A stretch of 64,000 nt of DNA from Selaginella moellendorffii (GCF_000143415.4 NW_003314272.1:2009728-2073727); one strand, 5' to 3'. Shown: positions 50,876-60,616, numbered from the stretch's first letter. Numbers and translations are program-made. The notes: a model not told the origin generated them from the sequence alone.

Positions 50876-51215
50876 AGATTGGTTAGGGTTAGGGCAGCCG
50901 TCAGGATTAGGGTTAGGGTAGCCGCCAAGATTAGGTTACTGTTCGCATCGTGAGTGGAGCGCGCAAGAGATCGAGAGATTGAGCGCGAAGGAGATCGAGG
51001 GATTGAGCGCGAAGGAGATCGAGCGATTGAGCGCGCAAGAGATCGAGAGATTGAGCGCGCAAGAGATCGAGAGATTGAGCGCGCGAGCGGGAGAGTTTGA
51101 GCATGCGAGCGGGAGAGATTGAGCGCGCGAGCGGGAGAGATTGAGCGTGCGAGCCGGAGAGATTGAGTGCGCGAGCAGGAGAGATTGAATGCGCGAGCGA
51201 GAGAGATTAAGCGCA
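50876..51215. repeat. TTAGGG-containing words and 22-24-bp GC-rich tandem repeats
   Basis: 50880-50935 holds two ATTAGGGTTAGGG(C/T)AGCCG units (telomere-like words). 50950-51215 is a run of about eleven 22-24-bp units, first of type GAGATTGAGCGCGCAAGAGATC then of type GAGCGCGCGAGCGGGAGAGATT. This GC-rich, CpG-rich island sits in an AT-rich element exactly between the divergent transposase and methyltransferase genes. The Arg/Ser open frame on its minus strand is a repeat artefact. Confidence 0.8.
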
Positions 51216-51404
51216 CAAGATATCTAGCACGATCAAGAAATGTAGGGAGGAAAGATGCCACCAAGGGTGAGTTTCGATTTGATTGCTTCCACTTCCATTT
51301 TTTAGCTCCTTTGCTTCCATTCCATTGCTTCCCTTTTTTTTTCTTGATTGCTTCTTTGCTGGCTGAGGGGCTGAGGTTATTTGAAAAACATCGGCCCCTC
51401 GGGT

Positions 51405-51839
51405 NNNNNNNNNNNNNNNNNNNNNNNNNNNNNNNNNNNNNNNNNNNNNNNNNNNNNNNNNNNNNNNNNNNNNNNNNNNNNNNNNNNNNNNNNNNNNNNN
51501 NNNNNNNNNNNNNNNNNNNNNNNNNNNNNNNNNNNNNNNNNNNNNNNNNNNNNNNNNNNNNNNNNNNNNNNNNNNNNNNNNNNNNNNNNNNNNNNNNNNN
51601 NNNNNNNNNNNNNNNNNNNNNNNNNNNNNNNNNNNNNNNNNNNNNNNNNNNNNNNNNNNNNNNNNNNNNNNNNNNNNNNNNNNNNNNNNNNNNNNNNNNN
51701 NNNNNNNNNNNNNNNNNNNNNNNNNNNNNNNNNNNNNNNNNNNNNNNNNNNNNNNNNNNNNNNNNNNNNNNNNNNNNNNNNNNNNNNNNNNNNNNNNNNN
51801 NNNNNNNNNNNNNNNNNNNNNNNNNNNNNNNNNNNNNNN
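51405..51839. other. Assembly gap (435 N)
   Basis: Run of N inside the first intron of the methyltransferase gene. Open frames reported across it are meaningless. Confidence 0.99.
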
Positions 51840-52016
51840 ATTATCTTTATTTAGTTTGACTAACAAAATTTTTTCTCTTGCAGAAAAGGAAAATTGTAAC
51901 ACATAAAAAGGTTGTTGGAGCCAAGAAGACACGAGAAGTTCAATTTGGCACTGACGACGACATCACAATCAACATGTCCATTGGCACAACAGAGACACAT
52001 TTAGTTAGAGATTCAT

Positions 52017-52240
52017 CACCTCCACCACCATCACCTCCACCATCACCACCTCCACCACCACCATCGCCACCTCCACCACCTCCATCACCACCTCCACCAC
52101 CTCCATCGCCACCGCCACCACCACCATTGCCACCACCACTACCACTATTGCCTCTGCCCCCGCCACCACCACCACCACCACCATTGCCACCACCACTGCC
52201 ACTATTGCCTCTGCCCCCGCCACCACCGCCACCACCACCA
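52017..52240 (+). repeat. CCACCA-type proline-coding microsatellite
   Basis: Degenerate CCA/CCT/CCG repeat of about 220 bp encoding SPPPPPP and LPPPLPLLPLPPPP blocks in the methyltransferase reading frame. The last block is duplicated (52128-52170 and 52182-52224). Confidence 0.8.
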
Positions 52241-55200
52241 ACGCAAATCCCTGAAGTTGGGCAATCTAGTGGTGTTCACGATAGGGAATCTGACGAACAG
52301 CCTGGAGCTGAAAGAGTTGCAGACCTTCCTGACAACATGGTGGACAAGCGCTTCCAAGAGACTGTTATGCGGACAATGGAAAAAGCAGTTCACCAAACAC
52401 TTGAGTGCGCTCAAGTGGCCAAGCCCTTGTGACTTGATCAGAGAAATCCCCCTTTGCCGTTTGCAGTAGACGAACCTTGTCCGCACAGCATCCAAGTATG
52501 TCAACCCGGATATATACAGCTTGTTCAAACAGAATGGCCTTGCAACAAATATCGATATGTTTCTAGTTTCTTTTTGCAAGCCAGGAACAACGGAGATCAT
52601 TACTATCACACCCGAGATTGTGAATAGCTGGGATCCTATTTGGAGGACATGCTTATCAGACATCTTGAGACTCGACAGCTTGCGGGGACAATGTTCCAAA
52701 TTGTTGACGGTAACCACCGATATGGAGCTTGGATGAAGTTTATCGACGATCATTTTCGCGATGATCCTGTCTACCATATCAACGTTCCAGTTGGCCATAT
52801 CTACGCAAGGGGACCTTTGGATGTCAACAGACTTATCTTGGCCTGCCAAAAGATCAATGCGTAAGTTTTATAATTTTACCTCTAACTCCACTTTAACTTG
52901 TTTTGTTGTGTTTAAATGTAGGCTTGGGCAGTTTGCTGTTCAAAAACAAAATTTTGTCCATGACATCGAGCAACTTCGATTTTTGGCAGACTTGAGTGAG
53001 GATGACATCCGCCAACATTATGGTGATGATCTCGCAACACTTGTTCGGCACTCACGCACTCGAAATGACGGTACAACTTGGTTCAACAACCCAATCAGTT
53101 TTATGCTCGCTGTGTGGTGTAAGGTATGTCTTTCCCTTTTATTTTATAAAAGCCTCTTTTAATTGTTTTGGTTTTTAGCCTTTGGTGAAGATCAAGTAGG
53201 ATGCTTATGAACTTGCATATCCGGAGAAGAGTTGGGAAGAGCTCTCAGCTGAGTTTGTACAAATTGAGCACAAAATTCAGCATGCAAAGTCCTCAAAGTT
53301 GAAGAAACTAGTATGCATTGTAGACAATCGCAGGCCGAAGGAGTGACTAGAAACTATAGCCGAAATTTCTTCTCATGAATGTAAGTTTTTTATCACACTT
53401 CATTTTTCTTAATTATGCATATGTTACTTTTGCAGTGAACAAAACTCCAGATGACATGATTTACAATATCGCAAAATCGAAGCTTCCATATAAGCAACAG
53501 ATAGAGACTCTGGAGTTCCTCAATGTCTGCTTGATGAACAGAGAGAAAGGACTGCCAGAACTATTTGAGAACATGATGAGAAGGGCTGTCTACATCATGC
53601 AAACTATAAGTGAAGGTGAGAAGTTCTTGGCACCACACATTGGTGACGATCCAGATGGCACATTCATGTCTTTCGACACCTACATCAACACGTCATTGGA
53701 AGGGATCGAAGAGGGGTGGCTGCCAGAGAAGTCTACAAGCACAACAACTTATGATTGCCAACATGGTTAACCTTATTTCATGCGACGTGCAGCTTATAGG
53801 TATAATATGATTTCTAAGACTGTTTTTTAATATATATTGTTTACAGGTATCTTCGATATAGAGGCATGCCATTTGAGGCACCAGTTTGCACTCGACTTGT
53901 TGCAAAGGGTGTAAGAGATGGAGGAATGTATCCAACAATGTTTGCAAGAGTTCCGAAGGCACGGAAGATAGAATGCCCTTGGGAGTTGGAGCTCCTAGGG
54001 AAGGAGACCTCTACACTAGATCGCGAGGAAATTATCAATGCTAGCAACGATGGCAATGCAAGTGACGATGGAGACGAGGATGAGGAAGCTCCAGATCAAG
54101 TTCATGTTCCACCACCAGACAGTCAGGAACAGGCTCCAATTCAACCATCAAACAACCAAGATCCAGATCAGGTTCTACCAGTAAATAATGATGATCAAGT
54201 GGTTCACAGAATATCACGTCGACCTCGAGGTAAGCAAAAGTGAATTTTACAAACTAAAGGTGGTAATACATGTTTTTTGCAGCAATGACTATTGGTAGTA
54301 ATTTCATTCCAGCTCGACGAGATGCTCGTGAAGAGGAGTTGGAGGAACTCTCATCGACAACACGCCATATGACGGTATCATACTATTTATTACTTTTTTC
54401 ATTCACTTAGCTCTTTTATAGGTCCGTCCTGTGTCCCCAATAACACAACGAGGCATTGTGGGTATCTTTATTAGCTCTTACAGTAGATCATTGACATCTT
54501 TCACGGAAGATGACATCAACATGGATATACACCGCTAGTTCAACCGTTGGTGCCGAAAGATACAAAGGCCCGTGCTCCTAGTTGCGGACTTCATTCTCTT
54601 CGACTTTCCAGATGGTCTTTCAGATATCGATGGGAAAGTTGAGGATTGGAACTTTCTCACACCTGACCACTTGCGCAATGCATTCCTATTGTCCGAAGTA
54701 CTTATGCTCGAAGCTGGCGATGTTGTCTTCATCCTACCGAACGACCCCAACTGGATGTATGAGCTTAATATGACGTGCGCAGCAGAAGTTCATTTCAAGT
54801 CATTCTCTTCCGGGTGCATTATGGATCCTATTGGCGTTGATACGAGGGGCGTCCAAGGGAAGCCTGAAAAGGTGAGTATGTATTTTATATTTTTATCTAA
54901 TTTCTAAACATTTTTATTTTCCAAGTTATGATGTGGACCTATCATGCCTTCTGCAGAAACACACATGATGGGTTTCGTGATAGCGAATGTGCAGCACGTG
55001 TTTTTCCTGGGTACGACAGTTCCACTAACATCATACCCAACCTTGTGGATGAGCAGATCCGCAACACGTTTCCAGGGTACCGATTCCGAACTCCATCAGC
55101 AATGCAAGTCTTGCTTGAGCTCTATTGCCCACCAGATGGTATTGTGATTGATTGCACAGCAGGTAGTGGTTCTATGGTGGAGGCAGCACGTGACTCTGGT

Positions 55201-55461
55201 AGGTCGGTGTTTGCTATTGAAGAACATCATTTCTTCAAACGCCGGCTCAGAGGATTTCGTGAGTTGCCTTCAACCTCAAGGAGGTAAATTATGTTTTATT
55301 AAAATTTCAATATATATTTCATTCTATTTTATAGATCACAGTCACCTGGAGTTTCTAGAATTGGAGGCTTTCGAAGTCTCCTTGACTATGCAGAAGCCAT
55401 GGCTCAACATATGCAAGGTGAATCTTCCCCACAATACCACTATAGGAAGAAGTATAAATGA

Positions 55462-55944
55462 AATCATTATGTTGATGATGAGGCAGAAGAAAGTTAATTG
55501 CATCCTTACATAAAATGGAAAGCTTGTTATATATTAGATGTCAGTGAAAGTGTCAGATGTCAGTAAAACTGTCAGATGTCAGTGTCAGTGTCAGATACCA
55601 TAATTATAGATTATCATTCTCACCTGTCACCATCACTTTGTAGCGTTTGTGTGTTGCCATCTCCTCCTTCAACATTTTGTAAACAATTGTCTGTGATATG
55701 ATAGCACCTTCTAGAACAAGGTATGTTACCTACAACTAATATCATTTTATTATATTTTTTCTTTTAATAGTGACAATACTATAGTATAGTAAAGTAATTC
55801 TAGATCTTACATTCCACTATAGGGTGGCCTAAAAACCCCATATTTTGCACTAGCCAATGTAGTGTTTCCCAAGGGGATGTTGTTCCTCACCATGAAGCGA
55901 TAGTGGGTATGAGTCTGTAACTCATTCTTGAATCTATTGTACAT
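55462..55944. other. Spacer between convergent element genes
   Basis: AT-rich 3' flanks. 55535-55600 contains repeated GTCAGATGTCAGT words. Confidence 0.45.
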
Positions 55945-56352
55945 CTATATATGCACATTTTCCAGACCTGCCATTGGGCAATTCTTACAGTGCTTAAGAA
56001 AAGTTTGTAAACCCATAGAGCCATTTGTCTTGTCCAAAAAAAAGTAGCATATTGGACACCGAATGTAATAGCGTTCTGTGCTTTCAAGTAGTCTTGCCAT
56101 GTCAGGAGCAAGATCTTGCAAGAACATGTGGCATTGCTCTTGAAGCGCTAAAGGCAATCCCTCTCTAGTAGCAAGATCCGGAATTTCACATATAGAGAGC
56201 TCTAATTCAGCTTCACTAGAGCCCTCAGTAGAAAAAGGATTGTTATGTAGAGGTGAAGGTGGAATGTTAGTAGAACTTGGGGATGGAGGTGGAGATTGAT
56301 ATGAAATGCTAGGGGGCCAAGTACGATTAGCAATGGGTTTCCTTTGAGCCAT
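55945..56352 (-). CDS. Small CPIC zinc-finger protein at right end of element
   Basis: 135-codon open frame from ATG 56352. It has a Ser/Pro-rich N-terminus (SYQSPPPSPSSTNIPPSPLH), an acidic middle and a C-terminal finger YYIRCPICYFFLDK...FLKHCKNCP. The Cys-Pro-Ile-Cys...His-Cys...Cys spacing parallels the plus-strand ORF at the left end of the element (KKCPICFLASGG...THCNIMHP). Both genes lie just inside a terminus and point inward. It probably binds DNA or protein; the role in transposition is inference. No stop disrupts this ORF. Confidence 0.5.
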   Translation of the reverse strand: MAQRKPIANRTWPPSISYQSPPPSPSSTNIPPSPLHNNPFSTEGSSEAELELSICEIPDLATREGLPLALQEQCHMFLQDLAPDMARLLESTERYYIRCPICYFFLDKTNGSMGLQTFLKHCKNCPMAGLENVHI

Positions 56353-56998
56353 TTCACTAAGGAGCTCAAGGAGAACAAAAAGCCTACAATGACTGTAACT
56401 TTTCTAGATAGTTTATATACTAAGTTTTAGTCTTGGGAATGAGGTTTATTTATTATGACACTGACAATACTCAGATTCTTGGGAATGAGGTTTATTTATT
56501 ATGACACTAACAATACTCAGATTCTTTAAATGTTAGTCTTGGAAATGGGGCTTCATAATAATAGCTTTTTTGTAAACATAAGAGCTTCTAGAATTTTAGA
56601 TTATCGTGTATACACATGCTCTATCATTATGATGAATCCTACTTTGCAACACATATATTCTTTTCTACACATGCCAAATGTCTACGGAAATAAATTGCAA
56701 GGAAATATAGACCACATTATAGTGGTAGAGCACGTTGGCACGCTACCATTCTCTTATGTGAGATTGCCTTTTAGTCTTGGAAATGTAGATAAAGTTGATT
56801 CTTTGATGTGATATTACTTTTGAGTCTTTCGAAGATTTTGATTTCTTTTATCATTATTTACAACAATTCCCAAAAACTTTTAATGAGGATTCACTGCAAA
56901 ATATACCTTGGTCTTATCATATGAGAGGATTGCGATATAAGCAAGCAATAGAGTTTTTAATATGAATTAATATATAAATTACAAATGTCATGGAAAGT
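56353..56998. other. Element right arm: 45-bp tandem duplication and a short ORF
   Basis: GGAATGAGGTTTATTTATTA with its following sequence occurs twice in tandem (about 56435-56480 and 56481-56525), one copy starting CTTGGG. A plus-strand open frame (about 56545-56811, 88 codons) reads RASRILDYRVYTCSIIMMNP onward. I do not recognise it and it may be a fragment. Confidence 0.4.
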
Positions 56999-57020
56999 TT
57001 TATTGTAAGCTCCTGAATTT

Positions 57021-57075
57021 GGATTTCCCGGGAGGTCACCCAGCCCAGTACTATTCAAACCCAAGGACGCTTAAC
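57021..57075 (-). ncRNA. 5S-rRNA-like sequence in left LTR
   Basis: Minus strand reads AGTTAAGCGTCCTTGGGTTT, AATAGTACTGGGCTGGGTGA and CCTCCCGGGAAATCC. It lines up with the 3' two thirds of plant 5S rRNA (AGTTAAGCGTGCTTGGGC, AGTAGTACT, GATGGGTGACC, TCCTGGGAAGTCC), including the internal polymerase III promoter region (A box and C box). Confidence 0.8.
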
Positions 57076-57420
57076 TCCAACTATACCAAGACCCTTAACC
57101 AATTGGAAAAGGGGGTGCACTCTTATTCATGGGCCCTTTCCCTCTATATTTGAACCCCAATGGATCGTCTCTCGAGTCATTCCCTTTAGTTGCTTACAAT
57201 CCACCACGCTTCCCTGCAAGTTCACGCCCTCGTGAACGGAAGCTGAGAGCCGCAGCTCTCCCGAGAGCCCCGCTCTCTTGACACCCTACCCCTCGGGTCG
57301 AGCCCAGCGGGAGCAAACTGGACCAGCCAGATGTCAATCAACATGTGGTGTGATTCCCTTAGCCAACTAACAGAGTCGGATCCGAGACCTCTCTGATACC
57401 AAATGTAAGCTCCTGAATTT

Positions 57421-57475
57421 GGATTTCCCGGGAGGTCACCCAACCCAGTACTATTCAAACCCAAGGACGCTTAAC
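57421..57475 (-). ncRNA. 5S-rRNA-like sequence in right LTR
   Basis: Same as the left LTR with minor differences; this is the 5' LTR of the minus-strand element, so it would carry its transcription signals. Confidence 0.8.
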
Positions 57476-57599
57476 TCCAACTATCCCAAGACCCTTAACC
57501 AATTGGAAAAGGGGGTGCACTCTTATTCATGGGCCCTTTCCCTCTATATTTGAACCCCAATGGATCGTCTCTCGAGTCGTTCCCTTTAGTTGCTTACAT

Positions 57600-57848
57600 T
57601 TATGGAGTAGATTTTTTGGTGCTTTCTGCTGTGCTGTTCATTTCTTCATTTCTCTTGCTCTGGACTGTTGTTTCAGAAGTAACAGGAGCATTTTTATCAA
57701 TTGTGATAGTGGTCTCCACATTCCTAGATGGGTAATAAGGACCAGGAGTGTAATATGGAGATTGTGGTAGTGAAACAAAATTAACATTCTCACATTCCTT
57801 TGCACTACAACTCTTACTCATAGATCTTGTATTTTCCTTGCTTCCCAT
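57600..57848 (-). CDS. Short ORF cut by the Cassandra insertion
   Basis: Minus-strand frame from ATG 57848 (MGSKENTRSMSKSCSAKECE) through SPYYTPGPYYPSRNVETTIT stays open up to the Cassandra boundary, where it meets a stop in the target duplication. It could be the 5' exon of an element gene truncated by Cassandra. Family unknown. Confidence 0.3.
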   Translation of the reverse strand: MGSKENTRSMSKSCSAKECENVNFVSLPQSPYYTPGPYYPSRNVETTITIDKNAPVTSETTVQSKRNEEMNSTAESTKKSTP

Positions 57849-58149
57849 CTTCTCAAGAACCCTAAAAAATCTTCTGAATGAAGGAATAATATCTACAGCT
57901 GTAAAATTATTCAAAATATTAAGTAGTCAAATCAAATATGACAGCTGTAACAGTTGTCATAATAAAATAATATAGTTTTATAAAAGATAGGTTCTCATGA
58001 ACTTTGTCTTTTTTAAACAATTCAATCTTATAGAAACTTTTAACTTAGATATTTACGTATTTTAATATTTTAAAGTTTGCTAGAACCTTCATTTGTTCAA
58101 TTTAGATCTCCTTTGTAATATTTCTTATTGACTATGTTGACTTGAGTTG

Positions 58150-58203
58150 ACTTGTGTTGAATTGAGCTCAACTCATGAGCTCAACTCAACTTTGGACCAT
58201 CCC
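58150..58203 (-). repeat. Right terminal/subterminal repeat of copy 1
   Basis: Contains GAGCTCAACTCATGAGCTC and ends TTTGGACCATCCC. Inverted counterpart of 45697-45760; similarity is clear but not perfect (the right end lacks the GCGC of the left). Confidence 0.7.
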
Positions 58204-59286
58204 CGTTCTGGTAGGGTGCTCACAAGTCTATTTCTGACTACATCACCCGGTTTTGCATACTAGAAGTAGTGTTGGGATCACAGAGTGGTCCAAGATGAGC
58301 AATAGGGGATCACAGCATTCACAGTGGGTCTGTGTGAGAACTTGTAGTGGAATCTTCTTAAGAAGACGTTTAGGTTTTGCCGCGAGGCATTTTCGTTTGC
58401 CACGAAGCTAGAAAGAGAGCTTCTTGTCAACCTGGGGATTGCTAGAGTTGATTTCGACCAAGCCATCACCCCATCAAAGTCACCTTGTGCAACTGTTTGC
58501 CTGTCCACACCAAAGCTCATTTCTATTGAGCATACACCTCTGGCTATTGAGAACTTTGCTAACGAGATGCGGCAGTTGAAGGAGATCATTCTTCAGCAAC
58601 AATCACACCATGACAAGCTACTCTAGGAGCTGGTGGAGTCTAGGAAAGAGGCTACTGCAGCTCGGGAATGCAAATTTAAGTCACATTGTTGCACTCTTTG
58701 CGAGACAAGCACACACAACACATAGTGCTGCTTTAAGCTTCACCAAGAGCTTCGGCCTCCACTTTCTCAATGTGTCCAACAATGTCCCTTCGCTGACAAT
58801 TCCACATTGTCTCGGGGTCCAAAGACATATCAGGAGCAATTGGAGCAATAAGCAATTGAGAAAGCCCCATCATCAATCAAAGGCAAGGCACCAGCATCAT
58901 TGGTCAACACGATTTTGGTAGTCGAGGAACTCTATAGAGAACAATAGCAAACAACAGGCACTCGAGCCCAAGCAAAGAAGAAGGCAGCCATTCAGCTTGG
59001 CATTGATCCCCCGATATCGATTGAGAGTGAATCTTTGTCAGCACCAAATCTAGTGACATAGAGGGTGGCTTGTAAGCTCCCCTTCAAGTCACTACTCTCT
59101 TCTCCTCCTGAGATCTCACCAATAGCTATTCCTGTTCCAAAGCTAGTTCTTCAATAGCTAGTTGACATTCTTGTCACCTTTTTGCTTCGAGACACGTTGT
59201 GACTTGTCCTGGGATTTGGCCAGTGTTTAGAGGAGTTTGCACAATTAGGAACACCAGAGAACACTCTAAAGAGGACTCCTCAAGAG
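58204..59286 (+). pseudogene. Retrotransposon gag remainder
   Basis: Resumes the host retroelement after the DNA transposon. SISDYITRFCILEVVLGSQ is recognisable as gag, after which stops and shifts accumulate. Later fragments read RTLLTRCGS- and KGKAP-like pieces without a clear zinc knuckle. Confidence 0.5.
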
Positions 59287-59621
59287 GTGCATATTGTTGA
59301 CATGATAAGATATGGTGGAGATCCTGGTCCATTCTTCGTCCCGGTGCAGATTGGTACTTCCTCTTGCAATATGGATATTTTGGTTGACTCCGGTTTTGGA
59401 AGCAACATTATCTCTCTTGAAATTGCCCTTTCAGCACAACTACAGATCATTGAGAGCTCCCCCATCGTGCTCAAGGCCTTAGCTAACCACACTATTCCTC
59501 CAGTGGGCAATTGCTGTGGTGTCAAGGTCTCAGTGCAAGGTGTTATTTTTGAGGTAGATTTCCTTGTGGTTAACTACTAATGTCTTGGAACGTCCTCTTT
59601 GAAGGACTCTATCATCCTTGG
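59287..59621 (+). pseudogene. Retrotransposon aspartic protease fragment
   Basis: Frame 59287-59580 reads PFFVPVQIGTSSCNMDILVD then SGFGSNIISLEIALSAQLQI. Asp-Ser-Gly is the retropepsin active site (canonical Asp-Thr/Ser-Gly-Ala/Ser; here Gly-Phe follows). After a stop at 59578 comes CLGTSSLKDSIILGG, resembling the end of retropepsins, directly cut by transposon copy 2 at 59622. No reverse transcriptase is present in the window. Confidence 0.6.
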
Positions 59622-60163
59622 GGGCGCGGACCATACTTGAGCTCATGAGTTGAAGAGTTGAGCTCACGAGTTGAGCTCAATTTTCAATTGTAATTTAGTA
59701 CAAATATTATAAATTTTAAAATTTTAAGGTTATGGCGAACCTAATAATTTAATAACTCTCTATATATTATATAGATAAAAATGTTCTAAAGAACACATTT
59801 GGTTCTAATAATTTAAATATTTACTACATGCAATGATAGGGACATTTGTTAGAACATAAAATAAAATGTTTGAAAAAAGTGTATTCTTGTCACTTCTTTA
59901 AATTTGTACTCTATGCTTTTTGGCTAGTAAATGTTAGGTTTGTCAGAATTAAAAAATTATTAAATTTGAAATAAGATTCTATGTGAAGCCATATAACCGT
60001 TTGAAAGGAAAAAAAATAACCGTTGATGTAAGCTTATTGCATATAAAAGAAAGACTTGGTTCTTTGTAGAATACATTCTTGAGGGGTTTGTCGTAGCATA
60101 CTGTCTAGAATTTATAGATCTTCATTCACACTCTCATTCGAAAAAAGGGAAATACACCCACAA

Positions 60164-60616
60164 ATGTCTATGGGTTCTAGTGTTGGTAATTTTAACTCTC
60201 ACAATCTTTCTTCCCAGGGCTCAAGGGTTAGGAGATGCAATAACTATCCCATTGCACAGCATAACCAAATCACACAAGAGAATGAAAGAGAGGATAGTGA
60301 GGATAGTGATCATGAGTTGGAGATAAATGCAATGACAGAGGGTGCAACAAATTGGGTGAAAAAGAATACCCTTTTACTTGTTTTAGAAAAATGCAATTCT
60401 GCCACTTTCAAGAAGTGCCCCATATGTTTTCTAGCGTCTGGTGGAAACAATGGCAATGATCAGTATGATGGTATATATGCTCTTGCGACACACTGCAACA
60501 TCATGCACCCGAAAGACTACCATGAAATCTTTTTTGAGATGGTAAAGACAGAAATGGAGACACACGAGTACTATGGGCAGTATTGCGAGAAGAACACTCG
60601 GAAGCATATAAAATGA
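60164..60616 (+). CDS. Small CPIC zinc-finger protein at left end of element (intact copy)
   Basis: 150 codons: Asn/Ser-rich start (MSMGSSVGNFNSHNLSSQGS), acidic stretch (ENEREDSEDSDHELEINAMT), a segment ATNWVKKNTLLLVLEKCNS, then a finger FKKCPICFLASGGNNGNDQY...LATHCNIMHPKDY. The Cys-x2-Cys...His-Cys...His pattern could bind zinc in a BED- or C2H2-like manner. It faces inward from the left terminus, opposite to the transposase. It has no stop here, unlike copy 1. Function within the transposon is inferred. Confidence 0.6.
   Translation: MSMGSSVGNFNSHNLSSQGSRVRRCNNYPIAQHNQITQENEREDSEDSDHELEINAMTEGATNWVKKNTLLLVLEKCNSATFKKCPICFLASGGNNGNDQYDGIYALATHCNIMHPKDYHEIFFEMVKTEMETHEYYGQYCEKNTRKHIK

Larger units (their letters stand above)
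51255..55461 (+). pseudogene. ParB-like/beta-class DNA amino-methyltransferase gene carried by the transposon
   Basis: Multi-exon gene. Exon 1 is 51255-51266 (Met-Pro-Pro-Arg); exon 2 from 51884 continues KRKIVTHKKVVGAKKTREVQ (NLS-like), then a long Pro-rich stretch. Near 52690 lies FQIVDGNHRYGAWMKFIDD, the signature strand-loop-helix of ParB/Srx-like domains. A helical region follows (KLPYKQQIETLEFLNVCLMN). Then comes LFDFPDGLSDIDGKVEDWNF at the position of catalytic motif IV and, further on, GIVIDCTAGSGSMVEAARDS plus GRSVFAIEEHHFFKRRL, the SAM-binding motif I. Motif IV before motif I is the beta-class order of bacterial N6-adenine/N4-cytosine methyltransferases. The gene ends at TGA 55459-55461. 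Lesions: 1-base deletion near 52645, TAG 53197-53199, TGA 53344-53346, a frame break near 53730-53830 and TAG 54536-54538. ParB plus methyltransferase fusions are known mainly from phages and bacteria. Confidence 0.7.
57004..57598 (-). mobile_element. Cassandra: Cassandra-type TRIM retroelement with 5S-like LTRs
   Basis: Two 195-bp LTRs (57004-57198 and 57404-57598, TG...CA) differ at only a few positions and flank a 205-bp non-coding interior. The target duplication TTTAT lies at 56999-57003 and 57599-57603. On the minus strand, two bases inside the right LTR, TGGTATCAGAG is the initiator-Met tRNA primer-binding site, so the element is transcribed leftward. The LTRs contain a 5S-rRNA-like core. 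This combination (TRIM size, no ORF, 5S core in each LTR) defines Cassandra. It lies within transposon copy 1, so it is younger than that insertion. Confidence 0.93.
45697..58203. mobile_element. 12.5-kb Mutator-like DNA transposon, copy 1 (complete but disabled)
   Basis: Ends are GGGCGCGGACCATACTTGAG at the left and, read inward from the right, GGGATGGTCCAAAGTTGAGT. Both lead into repeated GAGCTCATGAGTTGA-type subterminal words. It is flanked by 9-bp target duplications CGTTCTGGC (45688-45696) and CGTTCTGGT (58204-58212) inside a gag gene; 9 bp is the size typical of Mutator-like elements. Gene order from left: small zinc-finger ORF (plus), transposase (minus), GC-rich tandem repeats, ParB/DNA-methyltransferase gene (plus), small zinc-finger ORF (minus), nested Cassandra TRIM. 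A 435-base assembly gap lies inside. Stops and frameshifts disable this copy. Confidence 0.85.

Noticed and set aside
50872-51264. Arg/Ser-rich open frame (SR-protein-like)
   Set aside because: Translation of the 22-24-bp tandem repeat, not a protein gene.
51167-51932. Long open frames spanning 51405-51839
   Set aside because: They cross a run of N and have no meaning.
52005-52241. Minus-strand Val/Met-rich membrane-like peptide
   Set aside because: Reverse reading of the CCACCA proline-coding repeat.
57021-57475. Genuine 5S rRNA genes
   Set aside because: The 5S-like cores lie inside TG...CA LTRs with a PBS and target duplication and lack the 5' third of 5S rRNA.
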